A DNA stretch of 64,000 nucleotides from Hemileia vastatrix (taxonomy: Eukaryota > Basidiomycota > Pucciniomycetes > Pucciniales > Zaghouaniaceae), in contig JASXTE010000011.1 in the NCBI GenBank assembly GCA_030280995.1, positions 23,119,817 through 23,183,816 of the forward strand, read 5' to 3'. The position numbers were made by a program, and so were the translations under genes. Numbering within the stretch: the stretch's first letter is position 1; every line of letters begins with the position of its first letter. The notes beneath the pieces were generated by a model that searched no databases, had not been told where the DNA came from, and saw only the letters and a program-made list of their open reading frames with translations. Below are positions 10,901-21,513 of the stretch, in pieces.

Positions 10901-11652
10901 AGTTAGAGGATCCAGAGCGAATTGAGGAAAAGGAAAGAACTTCTACTTCTAGCATCATCCAAAATTTAGAAGAAGCAGGAAATATTGAAGAAAAGAAGAG
11001 TCTTGATATTTTCATGACCAGCAAAACGTTAGAGGACACAGAACAAGCTGAAAAAGAAAAAAGAACTGTTATTTCCAAAACCAGTCAAAATTTAAAGGAA
11101 ACAGAACAAGTTGAAGTAGAGAAAAGACCTGTTACTTCGAACATCAGCCAAAATTTAGAGGAAGCAGGAAATATTGAACAAGAGAAGAATAATGATGCAT
11201 CCAACACCAACAAAAATATAGAGGAAGCAAGAAAAGTTGAAGAAGAGAAGAATTTTGACTCTTCCAATTTCAACAAAAAGTTAGAGGATACAGAACAAGT
11301 TGAGCAAGAGAAAAGACCTGCTAATTACAGCATCAGTCAAAATTTAGAGCAAGCAGGAAATATAGAAGAAGAGAAGAATCTTGATACTTCCAACACTAGT
11401 AAAAATTCAGAAGAAAAAAAAAAGGAAGAAGAGAAAATACCTGATGATTTCAAAACCCATCAAAAGTTAGAGGAAACAGAAAAAGTTGAAAAAAAGAAAT
11501 TACCTGTTACTTCTAACACTATTAAGAAATTAGAGGAAATTTCAAAAAATGAAAAAGAGAAGAATCTTGATACTTTAAACACTAGTAAAAAGCCAGAGAA
11601 AATAGAAAAGGTTTTAGAAGAGAAAAAAGCTGTTCCCAACAACATAAGCTAA
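7932..11652 (+). CDS. Predicted secreted protein with ~24 copies of a 21-residue repeat, four exons
   Basis: I model exons 7932-8397, 8512-8613, 8671-9123 and 9887-11652, with introns of 114, 57 and 763 nt. All introns are GT-AG and phase 1. The sum is 2787 nt, or 928 residues. The 57-nt intron removes an in-frame TAA at 8655-8657. Residues 1-20 have a hydrophobic core (ICLFWIILICI) after a short N-terminus, so a signal peptide is likely. Residues about 20-390 are polar with no domain I know. From about residue 410 to the end run 20-21-residue repeats of the form DTSN-T/I-SK-LEE-EKVEEEKN. The N-T-S or N-I-S at the same place in many repeats is an N-glycosylation sequon. The repeats alternate between units ending KNL and units ending KRP, so the higher-order unit is about 42 residues. 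It may be a wall or haustorial protein, but the function is unknown. Confidence 0.55.
9165..9376. mobile_element. CACTA-like MITE in the last intron of the secreted-protein gene, TSD AGA
   Basis: Ends are CACCACAAAAAAACACC and TTTTTTTATGGTG, with inverted similarity of about 45 bases including the palindromic GGNACCTGCTAGCAGGTGCC. The target duplication is AGA (9162-9164 and 9377-9379). The copy at 32024-32234 is the same family in opposite orientation. It lies 41 bases inside the intron that starts at 9124, so the element must be spliced out. Confidence 0.8.
9377..9642. mobile_element. Foldback MITE abutting the CACTA-like MITE
   Basis: The left arm (AGATCTGAAAACGTTGAGAC, then AAATTTTATGACAGCTC and CCATCACCCAACC) is inverted at the right arm (GATGGATCAATTCGGAGTTGTCATAAAATTTC, TCTCAATGTATTCATATCTG). 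Arms are about 105 bases with a short centre near 9490-9530. It is in the same intron as the MITE at 9165. Its exact left border is uncertain because the AGA duplication of the neighbour overlaps it. Confidence 0.6.
10240..11640 (+). repeat. Coding tandem repeats, unit about 60-63 nt
   Basis: About 23-24 diverged units encode the 20-21-residue repeat of the secreted protein. Units alternate in type, giving a dimeric higher-order unit of about 120-126 nt. The first part (10039-10240) is less regular. Lys/Glu-rich segments separate conserved Thr-Ser-Asn-X-Ser-Lys motifs. Reading frame is kept through all units, which implies selection for protein length variation rather than decay. Confidence 0.75.
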
Positions 11653-13191
11653 AACTTAGAAGAGGTAGAAAAAGTTGAACAAAATAAAATGAATAAGGAG
11701 AGGGAGAAAAAATACTCAAATCATATAAGAAGCACAAAATGATTGCTTAGAAGATTTACATTTCAAGTGTGATAAAGTGGAAGATAATTATTTAAAAAAT
11801 ACCTAATGTTTCTTTTTCTATCTTAAACTTAAAAGGAAACATGTAAATAATATATCTAGTTTTTTGATTTTCAAGCATATTTTCTAAAGGGAAGTTCAGG
11901 AAACCTCATAAAATGTTTTCATACTACTCAAAATCTTCTTGATTATTAAAGCAAAAAATTGTTTTTGTTTTTTTGGAAATAATTTTTATGAATCGCTTAG
12001 ATATTAAAAAGAAAAAAATTGTTAGTTTTTGAAAATTATTTATGCATAAAAATTAAATTTTGTCTTGAGAACTTGCTTTTCATTAACAAATTTAATTTTT
12101 TGTGCTCTGTTTTTAGAAAAAAATTAGATTCTAGAAAAGTAAAATAAAGAAATTTTTACAGAGTTTGTAACCAAATTTTTATCAATATTATACAATTTTA
12201 ACTTGACTAATTATAAGAGAAACTCAAATTAGAATGATAAACACATTTAACAGTATTATTAGGATAATACAATTTCTGTGTTTGGGATTTGAGTTACTTT
12301 CACAGATTATTATTTGGATTCAGATCTGGAGATCAGGAAGGTAGACTTATAATCTTGTGAAGATTTTCAGCCTTTCTGAATTGTTTTTGAGGTGTTATCT
12401 ACTCACAAGTTAGTCAACTTCTATTAGAATTAGTTGAATAGTTTCATCAAATTTCTTGAGCCAGGGAAACAGGGTTGAAATGTATAAACTTTCATTTAAG
12501 TTTTCTCTTTTTTTGGGAGACAAGCTAGTGTCTCTTTTAAGTTTCTAAAAAAATGCCCCAAACTGTGCTGTACAAATGACCTTTCTTGGAAGTGGGTTAC
12601 AGAGATTTCTTAAAAAAATTTGATGACTCATTTTTGAAAAGATTTTTCCCCAACTATCAAACATGATTCAATAAAAAATAATTTTTTTCCCAATTATTGA
12701 GAGAAAATTTTAAATTGGTTAAGTGAATAAGAGACAATTGAGTTGTTAGATTTAGTTGGTTTAATGTTTTTTGACTGAAACTCTGCTTTCCAACCCCAAC
12801 TTTTGGAAACATATTCAGATGGTTCTAGGTGAAATATTGCTAATAATCAAGTCTTTGATTTGATATTTTTTTGACTTTTTGTTGAAAGAAAAAGTGCATC
12901 TGATTTTACCAAGGACTGAGTGCTACTTTTGCTTGTAAAACAACTTTGGGATAAATTGGCCGCAGTATTGTCAGTAGTAGATTTTTTTTGATGATTTGAC
13001 ACACATTCATGAATAAAAGTTTAAAGTGATGAGTACCTTGGGTTGTATTTAATCCTAGCTCTAGCATTCCAGCTACTTTAAAATTAAATTAACGGCTATG
13101 GTAGGATTTTCAAGTGTGAGGATTTGGCATATCAAAAGTGATTTGGGGAAATAAAACATTGTATTATAACTGGCTAAAAAATGTGAAGTAT
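11653..13191. other. AT-rich intergenic sequence
   Basis: I see no ORF, RNA gene or repeat that I can support in this 1.5 kb. It may contain the 3' UTR of the upstream gene. Confidence 0.6.
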
Positions 13192-13441
13192 CACCACACA
13201 ATATGGGGGGCAGACTTGCTGGCGAGTCTGCAACCTTGGACCCAAACTCACCATAGATTGAACACACATTGAGCTATTGATAAAGGAACCATACAATCAG
13301 GGATGAACACCACTAAGCAGAACAGTTTTAGGTGGGTGTTCAAGTAGATTTCAGTATGGGTTCAGTATGAGTTCAGTCTGAGTTCCATCTGAGTTCAGGT
13401 TGAGGACTTGCTAGCAAGTCCAACCCCTATATTGCATAGTG
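13192..13441. mobile_element. Complete 250-bp CACTA-like MITE, TSD TAT
   Basis: Starts CACCACACAATATGGGGGG and ends CCTATATTGCATAGTG, with the direct duplication TAT at 13189-13191 and 13442-13444. Subterminal features are a CTTGCTGGCGAG palindrome on the left, GACTTGCTAGCAAGTC on the right, and short direct repeats of the TGAGTTC type at 13368-13400. Subterminal repeats and a 3-bp duplication are typical of CACTA (En/Spm) elements. The same family sits inverted at 60212-60472. The 1.86-kb elements share its ends. Confidence 0.85.
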
Positions 13442-13534
13442 TATTTCATAAAAAAAAGCTTACCCAAAGATAAAAGGGCTTTTAAAGAGCTAGGAAACAA
13501 ATTTTGAAACAAGAGAAATGGTGATGGAAGAAAT

Positions 13535-14309
13535 TGTCACGCGCCACGTGACACTTGAGGCGAAAGCAGCTCATTAAATCAATAATATCGAGTCCTAAAT
13601 CTATACTCGAAGCGCAGAAAGTATATTCTCCATAGCAACTGCGATTTTCCTTTGTGTACTTACTATTTAACTGCGCTAGCCTAAACTCTAAATCTAAATT
13701 AGTCAATCTCCCAATAGGGTGCCTTAGTCTCCTTTTCAATAAGCAACACACAGCGCTAGGTTCAACAAAATAGTACAGTAGTAGTTTTTTCATTAAAGTT
13801 TTGTTAATTAATTAAACAGGGGTAAATTGAGCATGGACAGATATTTAGTGAAGAGGGTCTAAGTGTATGTTAGTAATGGTCAATGGAATGGGAATGGTGC
13901 GATGGAAGGGAGGTCAATGCAAGGAGGAACAAAGGATATAAAAGGGGTTGGGTATTTGGTTCGATATTCCTTAGAATTAAATTATAAATGGTATTTACAT
14001 TAATAGTGGTAAATCTTTAAAGTTAAATCATTGTTATTGTATCTTTCTTTTATTTTCTCAATATTCATTTCTAAATCCTAAATCTTTGATTATTGAGTTT
14101 CCAACCCTTTGTGAGATCTTAAGAATTCCTATTACCTGTGAAACTATTTTATAATTCTTCTCGAACAAACCTCAAACCTGTAGCTCTTACTTTGAGTGAC
14201 CTTCAAACCACTTCCTTGAATCATTCCTCTGTGCTTCGAAGAAGTTTCTAAATCTCTCATCTCACTTTCAGGAACATCCTCGACCTTGTGCGTAGGTTGT
14301 CCAGTGACA
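13535..14309 (+). repeat. 5' LTR of element A (775 bp)
   Basis: TGTCAC...GTGACA ends. TATAAAAG at 13937-13944 is a likely core promoter. It differs from the 3' LTR at about 20 sites, most of them CG in one copy and TG or CA in the other. Confidence 0.93.
13937..13944 (+). promoter_or_regulatory. TATA box in LTR of element A
   Basis: TATAAAAG is followed by GGGTTGGG in both LTRs (second copy near 30722). It is the only good TATA box in the LTR and would start the genomic RNA within the R region. Confidence 0.55.
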
Positions 14310-14381
14310 GTATAATTTAATTCTCCGTAGTTCTCATTCTTTGCACTACTACGTCCTTTTAGGTGTTTTTAAAGTTTTAAA

Positions 14382-15569
14382 ATGGCACCTGTTCAACGCA
14401 CTCCTCCTCCGGGCGCTACTACTAGAGCTCGCGCTAGGGGGAGGCCAACAGCCACAAGGTCTGTTTCCCGCACTCACTCTTTGGAACCACTCAAACTTAG
14501 GGAACGGCAACATTCAGTTCAATCTGTAGAAGACATCCCACAAGATTTTGAGGATTCTAGCAATGAATAAGAAGGAGAGGATACAATGCACGAGGCACCA
14601 TCCGCCCCAGCCAATCACCCTTCTGGTCAATCCTCAGAACCTGGACCATCTAACTCACTGGAAGATTTCATGAGACTTTTCATGAAAACCCTTTCAAATC
14701 CAACATCTTCAGAGGGATCTAAGTTCAAAACTCCTTCTATGAAATCTCCTGACAAATTCAACGGAGATTACCCCAACAGATTGCGACACTTCTTGCAAAC
14801 CTGCAAGCTACTGTTCCATAATGACCCTCGAACCTTTAACAGAGACCGATCAAAGGTTGTTTACGCTTCTTCATTCCTAGCCGGGAAAGCAGCAAGATGG
14901 TTTGAACCTTATCTGCTCATGCTTTCTTCGACAGAAACCCACTTACTTATCAATAATTGGGAAAAGTTCGAAGACCAACTTTTTACGTTGTTTGGGGACA
15001 CTAATGAAACGGACAATGCAGAAATTGAACTTGATTTTCTTCGCATGAGTGATAATGGTAAAGCCTCTGAATATATCTCAAACTTCAGAGCACTTCAAAC
15101 TTGAGTAGGTTGGAATGATGCTGCCCTTAAGCATCATTTCAAGAAAGGACTCCCTTCGAGGATTCTGGATCAATTAAATCTTCACGGTCAGAAGATGACT
15201 ACTTTAACGGATTTAATGGATCGAACACTTGAACTTGACGGCGTTTATCAAGGACGACTTCAACATCGTCAATATGCCAACAAATCTCAAGGCCTAAATT
15301 TTAAATCGGGACCTTCTTCACACCCACGACCAAATCAATCCTCCTCCACTCAATCCAAACCCAATAAGGGAAAGGATAAACCTTGACCAAAAGGCTCGAC
15401 CCCAGGTGATATCAGCAAAGTACTGGATCCTAAAGGGGAACTTAAAGAAGCTGAGAGGAAGAGACAAGAAGATAATGGGTTATGTATGTATTGTGGGGGT
15501 AAGCACAAGTTGGAAGACTGTGTGAAGTTGAAGGAAAGAGAAGGTACTAGTTCAAAGTCAAAAAACTAG
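14382..15569 (+). pseudogene. gag: Gag of element A (broken by three stops)
   Basis: One frame runs from ATG 14382 to the terminal TAG 15567-15569, interrupted by TAA 14568-14570, TGA 15102-15104 and TGA 15384-15386. Both TGAs fall where an Arg CGA codon would fit. The N-terminus is Arg/Pro-rich. A retrotransposon gag domain follows (PDKFNGDYPNRLRHFL, AARWFEPYL, WEKFEDQL). Near the end is a zinc knuckle, CMYCGGKHKLEDC (C-x2-C-x3-H-x4-C), for RNA binding. Gag forms the virus-like particle in the cytoplasm. The frame ends at a -1 slippery heptamer leading into pol. Confidence 0.85.
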
Positions 15570-15603
15570 TAGATAGTTTACTTGTGTGCAAAGCAAACTA
15601 TCT
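15560..15603 (+). promoter_or_regulatory. -1 programmed ribosomal frameshift signal between gag and pol of element A
   Basis: AAAAAAC at 15560-15566 is read A AAA AAC in the gag frame and is followed at once by the gag stop TAG (15567-15569). After a 4-nt spacer, AGATAGTTT (15571-15579) pairs perfectly with AAACTATCT (15595-15603), a 9-bp stem with a 15-nt loop. Slipping back one base enters the pol frame at 15566, which is open into the protease. Heptamer, spacer, stem and frame all agree. Confidence 0.8.
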
Positions 15604-18600
15604 TATCTCTCCCAGTGCACAGAACCTCCATGTCTTAAGGACTGGAGTTGCCTTAAACCGCTTGAGATTCATTCTTTTTAAGGAGGATATTCCCTTCAGT
15701 TGTCTTATAGACTCTGGAGCTTCAATTTCTTCTGTTAGTTTATCTTTTGCCGAAAAGCTTCAACTAACATTTACAGATATCGATTGAGCTCCAATCTACT
15801 TGGTCGAATCAGAGGAACCCAAATATTGGGTAAGTAAGAAAGTTTTATGTGTTTTCAACTTTCCGAACTTTCCCCCCTTCGAGTGGGAATTATCAGTCTT
15901 GGAAGCCCCAAGGATGGACGATGCCATTCTTGGCCATGACTTTTTAACGCATTGGAATCCCGAAATAGATTGGAATAGGGGACTGATCACCCCACGCTCT
16001 AAGTATATTTCTGATTCTTCAATGCAGGTCAATAGGGAGTTAAACAACCTGCCTGACAACATCCTGCTAGAGGACAAGTCTCTGCCAGATGACTTGCAAG
16101 CATCTGATCCTTCTCTAAATGAGCAATTGGCTAACCCTTCTAGCTCAATGACTTCACTCGAATTAATCGAATTCTGCTCTCTCAATACAGGTATCCCCTT
16201 GACAGATTCTCTTGAAGATGAAGAGGACGACCAAATCAACATTGAAGCCATTAAATCAACTCTACCAGAAATCTACCACGATTTCCTCGATGTTTTCTCA
16301 ATCCGCAAGGCCAATAAGTTACCACCTCATCGACCCTACAACCATCAAATAGAGTTAATAGGCCCAGTACCTCCGGCAGGTCCTGTCTATTCTTTATCAA
16401 AGGACGAATCTCAAGTTCTTCAAGACTACATTGCAGAGAATGTAGCCAAAGGTTTCATCAGAGCCAGTAAATCTCCAACCGGCTCCCCTGTCCTCTTTGT
16501 AAAAAAGAAGGATGGTAGTCTTAGGTTGTGTGTTGACTATAGAAAGCTCAACACAGTCACCAAGAAGAATGCATATCCTGTTCCTCCTATGTCATTACTT
16601 CTTACCCTTTTCAATGGTGCTAATTTCTTTTCTAAAATTGATCTTAGAGGCGCTTACAATCTGATTCGCATTGCAGAAGGTCATGAACCACTGACTGCAA
16701 TGTGCACTAGATTTGGTAGTTTTGAATATTTAGTTATGCCTTTTGGATTATGTAACGCACCTTCAACTTTTCAAACTTTTGTTAATGATATCTTTCAAGA
16801 TGTTGTTGAACAATTTGTAGTCGTCTATTTAGATTATATTTTAATATTCTCGAAAACACTAGATGAACATTTTCATCATGTTCGACAGGTCCTAAATTGT
16901 CTTCGAGATCATGGTCTCTACGCCAAGCATAATAAATGTGAATTCCACCTCAAATCAATTGATTTTTTGGGTTTTACGTTGTCCACTGATGGTTTAGTCA
17001 TGGATGACAAAAAAGTCCAGAAAATCCTGGAATGGCCTGAGCCCAAAAACATTAAATCGCTCCAAGGATTTTTGGGTTTTGCAAACTTCTATAGAAGATT
17101 TATTAAAGATTACTCTAAAACTATTTCCAATCTTACTTCTCTTCTTAGAAAAGACATTCCTTTTGTTTTTACTTCTACAGCACGAAAGGAATTCGAAGCA
17201 CTAAAAACGGCGTTCACCACAGCCCCAATTCTTAGAGATTTTGATCCTTCTTCCTCGACAATAGTTGAGACAGATGCAAGCAATTATGCTATTGCAGGGT
17301 TCATCTCCCAATTAAATCCTGAAACAAATTTGTTTCATCCTGTTGCTTTTGAGTCACGTAAACTCATAGCCGCAGAATTAAATTATGAAATTCATGACAA
17401 AGAGCTTTTAGCTATTATCCATTGTCTTAAAAAATGGCGTTCTTTTCTTCTCAGCCTAGATAGTCCTTTTCAAATCTTAACAGATCATAATGCTTTGAAA
17501 TACTTCATGTCTTCTAGAGTGTTAACCAGGCGTCAAGCCAGGTGGGCTGAATTTTTGTCTGATTTTTCTTTCTCTACTTCCTATCGCCCAGGAAAAAACT
17601 GCATTGTCCCAGATATCTTGTCACGTTGGGATGACGTTTACCCACAGCGGGGGGACGCATTTGCTGACAAGAACCCAGCAAATGTGCAATCAATCTTCAA
17701 CAAATCAATGTTAACGACTCATCAACTTAATTCAATGACAATTCAATCTTTTCGAAATCCACTATCCAACATCCTCGAATCTCAGTCGAAGGACGAATAT
17801 TGTTTAGGGTTAATAGACAAAATACTCTCGAAGCAAGGGGCCAAAAGATTTAGTATTGAATCAGGCCTATTAGTCTTCGAAGGTAGAGTAGTCATACCCG
17901 ACAACAATGAGATAAAATTATGGATTTTCAACAGTCGACATGATTCCCCATCAGCTGGTCATTTTGGGGTTGATAAAACCTACCAGTTAATAGCAAGAGA
18001 TTTCTTCTGGCCAGGTATGACCAGGGAAATCAAGGCCTATATAAAAGCTTGTTACAAATGTAATAGGAATAAGGCTCCCTGTCACCGGAAGCATGGGTTG
18101 CTTCAATCACTTCCTATTCCCTCTGAACCTTGGGAATCCTTATCGATGGATTTCATTTCTCAACTTCCTATTTCTAATGATTTTGATGCTATATTAGTAA
18201 TAGTAGATAGATTTTCAAAAATGTCTATTTTCATTAAAACCACTACTACTGCTACAGCAGAAGATTTGTCAAAATTGTTTCTAGAATATGTATTTTCTAA
18301 ACACGGCTTACCAAATGATATTATTTCAGATAGAGGCTCATTGTTTGTATCCACATTCTGGACCCAACTGTGTCGACAACTTAATATCACAAGGAACCTC
18401 TCCACGGCCTATCACCCTGAAACCGATGGTCAAACAGAATGAGTTAACCAAATCCTCGAACAATATCTTTGAATGTATGTCAGTTACCAACAAGACGATT
18501 GGACCACATGGTTACCATTGGCCGAATTTGCTTATAATAACTCGACTCATTCTTCGACACGACAATCTCCCTTCGAAACCATTTATGGACGACATCCTTG

Positions 18601-19195
18601 ATTCAACTCAATCCATGTAGGAACTAATCATCCTGCGGAACATTATCTTTGAACTATATCACGACTTCAAGAAGAACTTAAAACAAATTTGGAATCAGCG
18701 ATTCGAAGATACAAGGAACAGGCCGACAAACATGGACAATCTGCTCCTTCCTTTAAACCAGGGGACAAAGTATGGCTCGACGCACGAAACATTCAAACAA
18801 CACGACCATCAAAGAAACTGGCTGAAAAGTGCTTGGGACCATTCGAAATCGACTCTGAAGTCTCTAAAACTGCCTTTCGACTCAAGTTACCTCCTAAATG
18901 GCAGGCGATTCACCCTGTTTTCCATGTATCTCTCCTGGAACTGGCTCGAGAAATATACCCGGGCAAGAACCAACCCCCTCCGGAACAGGTCGAAGTAGAA
19001 GATCATCTAGAGTGGGAAGTAAGTAGTATCCTTGATTCAAGAATACGCAAGGGGAAACTTCAAGACCTCGTGGAATGGGAAGGCTTCCTCAATGACTCAG
19101 ACAAAACATCCTGGGAACCAGCCATCAATGTTTCTAACGCCCCTGAACTCCTAAAATCTTTTCATTTGAAATATCCTTTAAAACCAAAACCTTAA
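15566..19195 (+). pseudogene. pol: Pol of element A: protease, RT, RNase H, integrase, chromodomain (broken)
   Basis: Protease: DSGAS near 15713. RT: LFVKKKDGSLRLCVDYRKLN through VMPFGLCNAPSTFQ, but the YxDD motif reads YLDY (TAT at 16835-16837 instead of an Asp codon), removing a catalytic metal ligand. RNase H: VETDASNYAIAG near 17260. Integrase: H-H-C-C zinc region (HDSPSAGHF...CYKCNRNK), then MDFIS, SDRGS and TDGQTE. C-terminal chromodomain (DLVEWEGFLNDSDKTSWEP) near 19060-19160. In-frame stops are TGA at 15785, 18440, 18470, 18599 and 18650, most at positions where Arg (CGA) is expected. Chromodomain integrases direct insertion into heterochromatin. The element could no longer copy itself. 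Confidence 0.88.
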
Positions 19196-19686
19196 AATTT
19201 CTTTTATTTAAATTTTCTTTTCTTTTTCTTTCTTTCTTTAAAATCTAAACACCTCTTAAATTTCTTAGCCTTGTTTTTCTCCTTTCTCTCTCTTCTTTTT
19301 CTTTCTTCTAATTCTACATAAATTTTCTCTAAAAACCAACTAAAAATAAAATCAAAAGTAAAATTAAATAAAAATAAAATAAAATAAATAGAATAAACAT
19401 AAACAATAAGATAAAAAAATAATAAAATAAAATAAATAGAATAAACATAAATAATAAAATAAAATAAAAAAACTCTTGAATCTCTCTAAATATTTTCTTT
19501 CTTTTCTCTTTTTCAATTCTCTAAAAATACATTCTTTTCTTAAATTTAAAATTCTATTTAAAATTTTCTTCTCTCTTTAAAAATTTTCTTTTCTTCGAAC
19601 CATCAAATCTTGTACGGCACGATCATTTCCTTGAGCTTAACTTCAACCTCTAAATCTCCCTATAATAATTCTTTGAACAAATAATT
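19196..19686. other. 3' untranslated part of element A before nested element B
   Basis: Pyrimidine-rich and A-rich low-complexity sequence, with AAAATAAAATAAATAG-type repeats at about 19340-19470. It resumes at 28853 after element B. I see no gene in it. Confidence 0.7.
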
Positions 19687-20823
19687 TGTCAGCCAGGCTA
19701 TTCCAGGAGTCCAGTAAATGATATATAAATTATAAAACCTTAAAGAGTGGGTAAGAATTGTATTTAATGAATATAACTTAATATTTTATTGCATAATGAA
19801 ATTATATAAGTATTTTATTATATACAAGTGTTACATTAAATTTATTGGTTATATATATTTTTATATACAGTTAAATTGAACATAATATAAAATATTCTAC
19901 AAATAATGGCGCATTTTTATGTATTTAATAATTATAAATTTATATTTAATTAATTGAAAAACATATATTATAATTATAAGTGTAAAATTGATTTATAATA
20001 TATTTAAATTAATTACTTAAATTTATATATTAAATAATACCTCTCATATGATACTAAACAATAATTAATGACGCTTCTTTTGACCCTTAATTGTGTTAGA
20101 AAAAACAAATAAATTAATTTGGACTAAATTGAGATTAATTACATGATTTGTTGCGTCAAAGTATTTTTTGTTTCACTTAAAATATCCTTTAATCAGATTG
20201 TACCATCTGTTTGGAATTATTTTTCTCATAGTTCCTATGTTCCAATCTTGTTTAGTTATTCACTATTTTCACTTACTGATTTGGGAATTAATGGCGGGAA
20301 AATTGATTTCTTAATTGGGGTTTTAATTAATTGTTTCATGTTTTTCTCTATATTGTTATGTTTCATTTACTCTTTTGATATATTTGTTTTATTCCATTCT
20401 AATCATTGTATTTACAAAGATAGTAGCGCTTCAGAGGACCCATTGCCTATAAAAGGGCCTTGGATAATGCCCTGTAGCCTCATCACTTATTACACACTCA
20501 ACAAATTAAATAACCATTTTATTACGTTTATATTTTTTTTATTAGTAATACAAATCTTATTAAAATTCTATACAACAAATCAAAGGTTGCTTTAAGTCTG
20601 ATAGTAATTAAAAGTGTTTGCCGCGCAGAACCCTTACATTTAATAATATTATTATTAATAAAATCTAAGTTTTTTGTCACCTCTCAAAGTTGCTCACCGT
20701 TGTCTACCTCTCAAATAAATTATATATATATTTTTGGTTTATTTCTTTATTTTCCTTTGTCCTCCTCCTTCTCTCCTCCTTTTTCTCCTATTTTTCTTAC
20801 CTCTTCTAGACGACTGACCGACA
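19687..20823 (+). repeat. 5' LTR of element B (1137 bp)
   Basis: TG...CA ends. The interior begins ACTGGGGACCATTCC, a likely primer-binding region (similar bases follow the 5' LTRs of C and E). A TATA box is in TATAAAAG at 20448-20455. Confidence 0.95.
20448..20455 (+). promoter_or_regulatory. TATA box in LTR of element B
   Basis: TATAAAAG followed by GGCC, conserved in the 3' LTR. The most likely core promoter of element B. Confidence 0.5.
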
Positions 20824-21513
20824 ACTGGGGACCATTCCAAACGACGACGACGATCGAGCCTGGCGACGAACGACAAAACGCACGGACCACCTAGCAAAAC
20901 GAAACTTTTGCCGCGACTGTGTTTCGAACTTGGGTTCGACATCTTATGTTTATATAATATTAATTTTTATATTATTTTGAAGTGATTTTTCGATCACTAT
21001 AGTAAGTTCACCTTTGCGCCTCTCACTCTTATTACTATATTTTTATTGCAATAACAGTGATTGTGGCTTAATTGCTGATTCACTGAGTGTAAGTGTTCAA
21101 TTTTTAAAATTTTTTTTTCCTAGTTGACCATTATAGAGTGTTAAATCCTCTTAGTCCTAGAAGAATTAACATTCTTTATTAATACAAATTGAATTATTAA
21201 TTTAATTTTTTTTTATTAATTATTGTTAATTTTGGTTGACTTAAAAGTACATTGTGCTTAGTCCCAAATATATTGCCATATTAAATATTGGTAATTAATT
21301 GGTTGAATTAACTTGATTGTTATTCCCAATTTAACCTTGCTATCCATTTTTTTAAAAAAAATTAATTTTTTATTACTTTATATGGAAAATTATTTTTTTT
21401 CTATAATTTAATTAAATAAATTTTTTTTATTATTATTATTTGGAGCAATTATTGACTAACTTTTATTATTTTTTTTTAAAAATAAAAAGTAAATTAAAAA
21501 TCTTCCCACTAAC

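Noticed and set aside
10257..11645. Ser/Phe-rich minus-strand frames opposite the repeat protein
   Set aside because: They are mirror images of the Glu/Lys-rich coding repeats on the plus strand.
15796..16251. 151-residue minus-strand frame opposite pol of element A
   Set aside because: Shadow of a real coding region, no domain, unlike the genuine antisense gene at 29305-30212 which has Cys motifs and a phase-correct intron.
20143..20595. A 150-residue hydrophobic frame inside the 5' LTR of element B (again at 28172)
   Set aside because: It lies across the LTR promoter region (TATA box inside the frame), has T-rich composition and no domain. The two copies are similar only because LTRs are similar.
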